Positions 63,826 through 64,000 of a DNA stretch of 64,000 bases are shown here, piece after piece. The number at the start of each line of letters is the position of its first letter. Position 1 is the first letter of the stretch. Made by a program: the position numbers and the translations under genes. The DNA is from Bdellovibrionaceae bacterium UBA6502 (GTDB lineage: Bacteria > Bdellovibrionota > Bdellovibrionia > Bdellovibrionales > UBA840), in the NCBI GenBank assembly GCA_002436415.1, contig DJMA01000018.1:1-64000 (forward strand), read 5' to 3'. The notes beneath the pieces were generated by a model. The model did not search any database, was not told the DNA's origin, and saw only the letters and a list, made by a program, of their open reading frames with translations.

Positions 63826-64000
63826 ATGGACTACAAAGATTTTTTTGCCAAACTATGGACTGACTACGTTCAAATTACCCCAAGTGCTGAGAAAATTCAT
63901 GAGCTTCTATTAAAAGAAGAAAAGCAGATCATCAATGACCATATTGCGCTGAGAACATTTAACACTCCTGAATTAAACCTTGAGAAACTCGCTGAACATT
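63826..64000 (+). CDS. DUF1338 protein, 2-oxoadipate dioxygenase/decarboxylase-like (partial, 5' end)
   Basis: The first 58 codons, cut by the window edge. The opening FFAKLWTDYVQITPSAEKIH and NDHIALRTF match the start of DUF1338 proteins, where the His of DHIALRTF is an iron ligand. Members convert 2-oxoadipate to 2-hydroxyglutarate in lysine breakdown. AAGGAGAG sits 6 bases before the ATG, and a TATAAT at 63802-63807 may be its -10 box. The 295-bp gap before it holds nothing else that I recognise. Confidence 0.8.
   Translation, partial: MDYKDFFAKLWTDYVQITPSAEKIHELLLKEEKQIINDHIALRTFNTPELNLEKLAEH

Overview
The window comes from an AT-rich Gram-negative bacterium. Evidence is a cytochrome bd-type oxidase, many signal peptides and lipoboxes, a LysM/beta-barrel protein, YceI and SlyD proteins, and very large surface lipoproteins. 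TTG and GTG starts are common. The mix of huge secreted lipoproteins, LamG and Calx-beta domains and a DUF3750 protein is reminiscent of Bdellovibrionota (predatory bacteria and relatives), but that placement is an inference. No rRNA, tRNA or CRISPR array was recognised.

Positions 1-~6000 are a mobilisable island. A minus-strand mercury operon (merR, merT, merP, then a CopZ-type zinc/Fe-S domain gene) has its own MerR-type promoter. It is followed by about 800 bp rich in inverted repeats with a possible oriT, then mobC, a PF03432 relaxase, a second coiled-coil/membrane gene (mobB-like) overlapping inside the relaxase gene, an excisionase-like HTH gene, a tyrosine integrase and a terminator. 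No mercuric reductase is visible. A decayed coding remnant lies beyond the integrase.

Positions 6.6-23.4 kb carry mostly envelope proteins: a ChaN/EreA-like secreted protein, a LysM/beta-barrel protein coupled to a triple-LamG lipoprotein, RhlE helicase, a small beta-barrel protein, a 1119-aa lipoprotein, a 764-aa secreted protein, a perfect nine-copy heptamer repeat, a small lipoprotein and a YceI protein. Positions 23.5-32 kb hold SelO, two 5'-truncated genes meeting head to head, a STAS-like/HisKA-only pair, small membrane proteins, an LRR protein, LysR with a divergent TSUP exporter, and SlyD.

Positions 32.1-40.9 kb are one 2917-codon gene for a giant Calx-beta/beta-helix lipoprotein. 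Then follow a DUF3750 lipoprotein, a cyanide-insensitive-type bd oxidase (cydAB), a YdgJ-like dehydrogenase, a BCCT transporter, a GAF histidine kinase and a Bcr/CflA-type MFS exporter.

Positions 51.2-60.8 kb form the most unusual block: nine minus-strand genes, mostly overlapping or abutting. The first six encode a multi-TM protein, a GNAT-like protein, a ThiF/E1-like adenylyltransferase, a GNAT, an Acg-type nitroreductase and a diheme cytochrome c lipoprotein. The next three encode a PHP phosphoesterase, an OlsB-like N-acyltransferase and an arginase. The arginase/OlsB pair suggests ornithine supply for an acylated amino-acid lipid; the E1/nitroreductase part looks like an undescribed modification pathway. 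The window ends with a HAD phosphatase, uvrC and the start of a DUF1338 gene.
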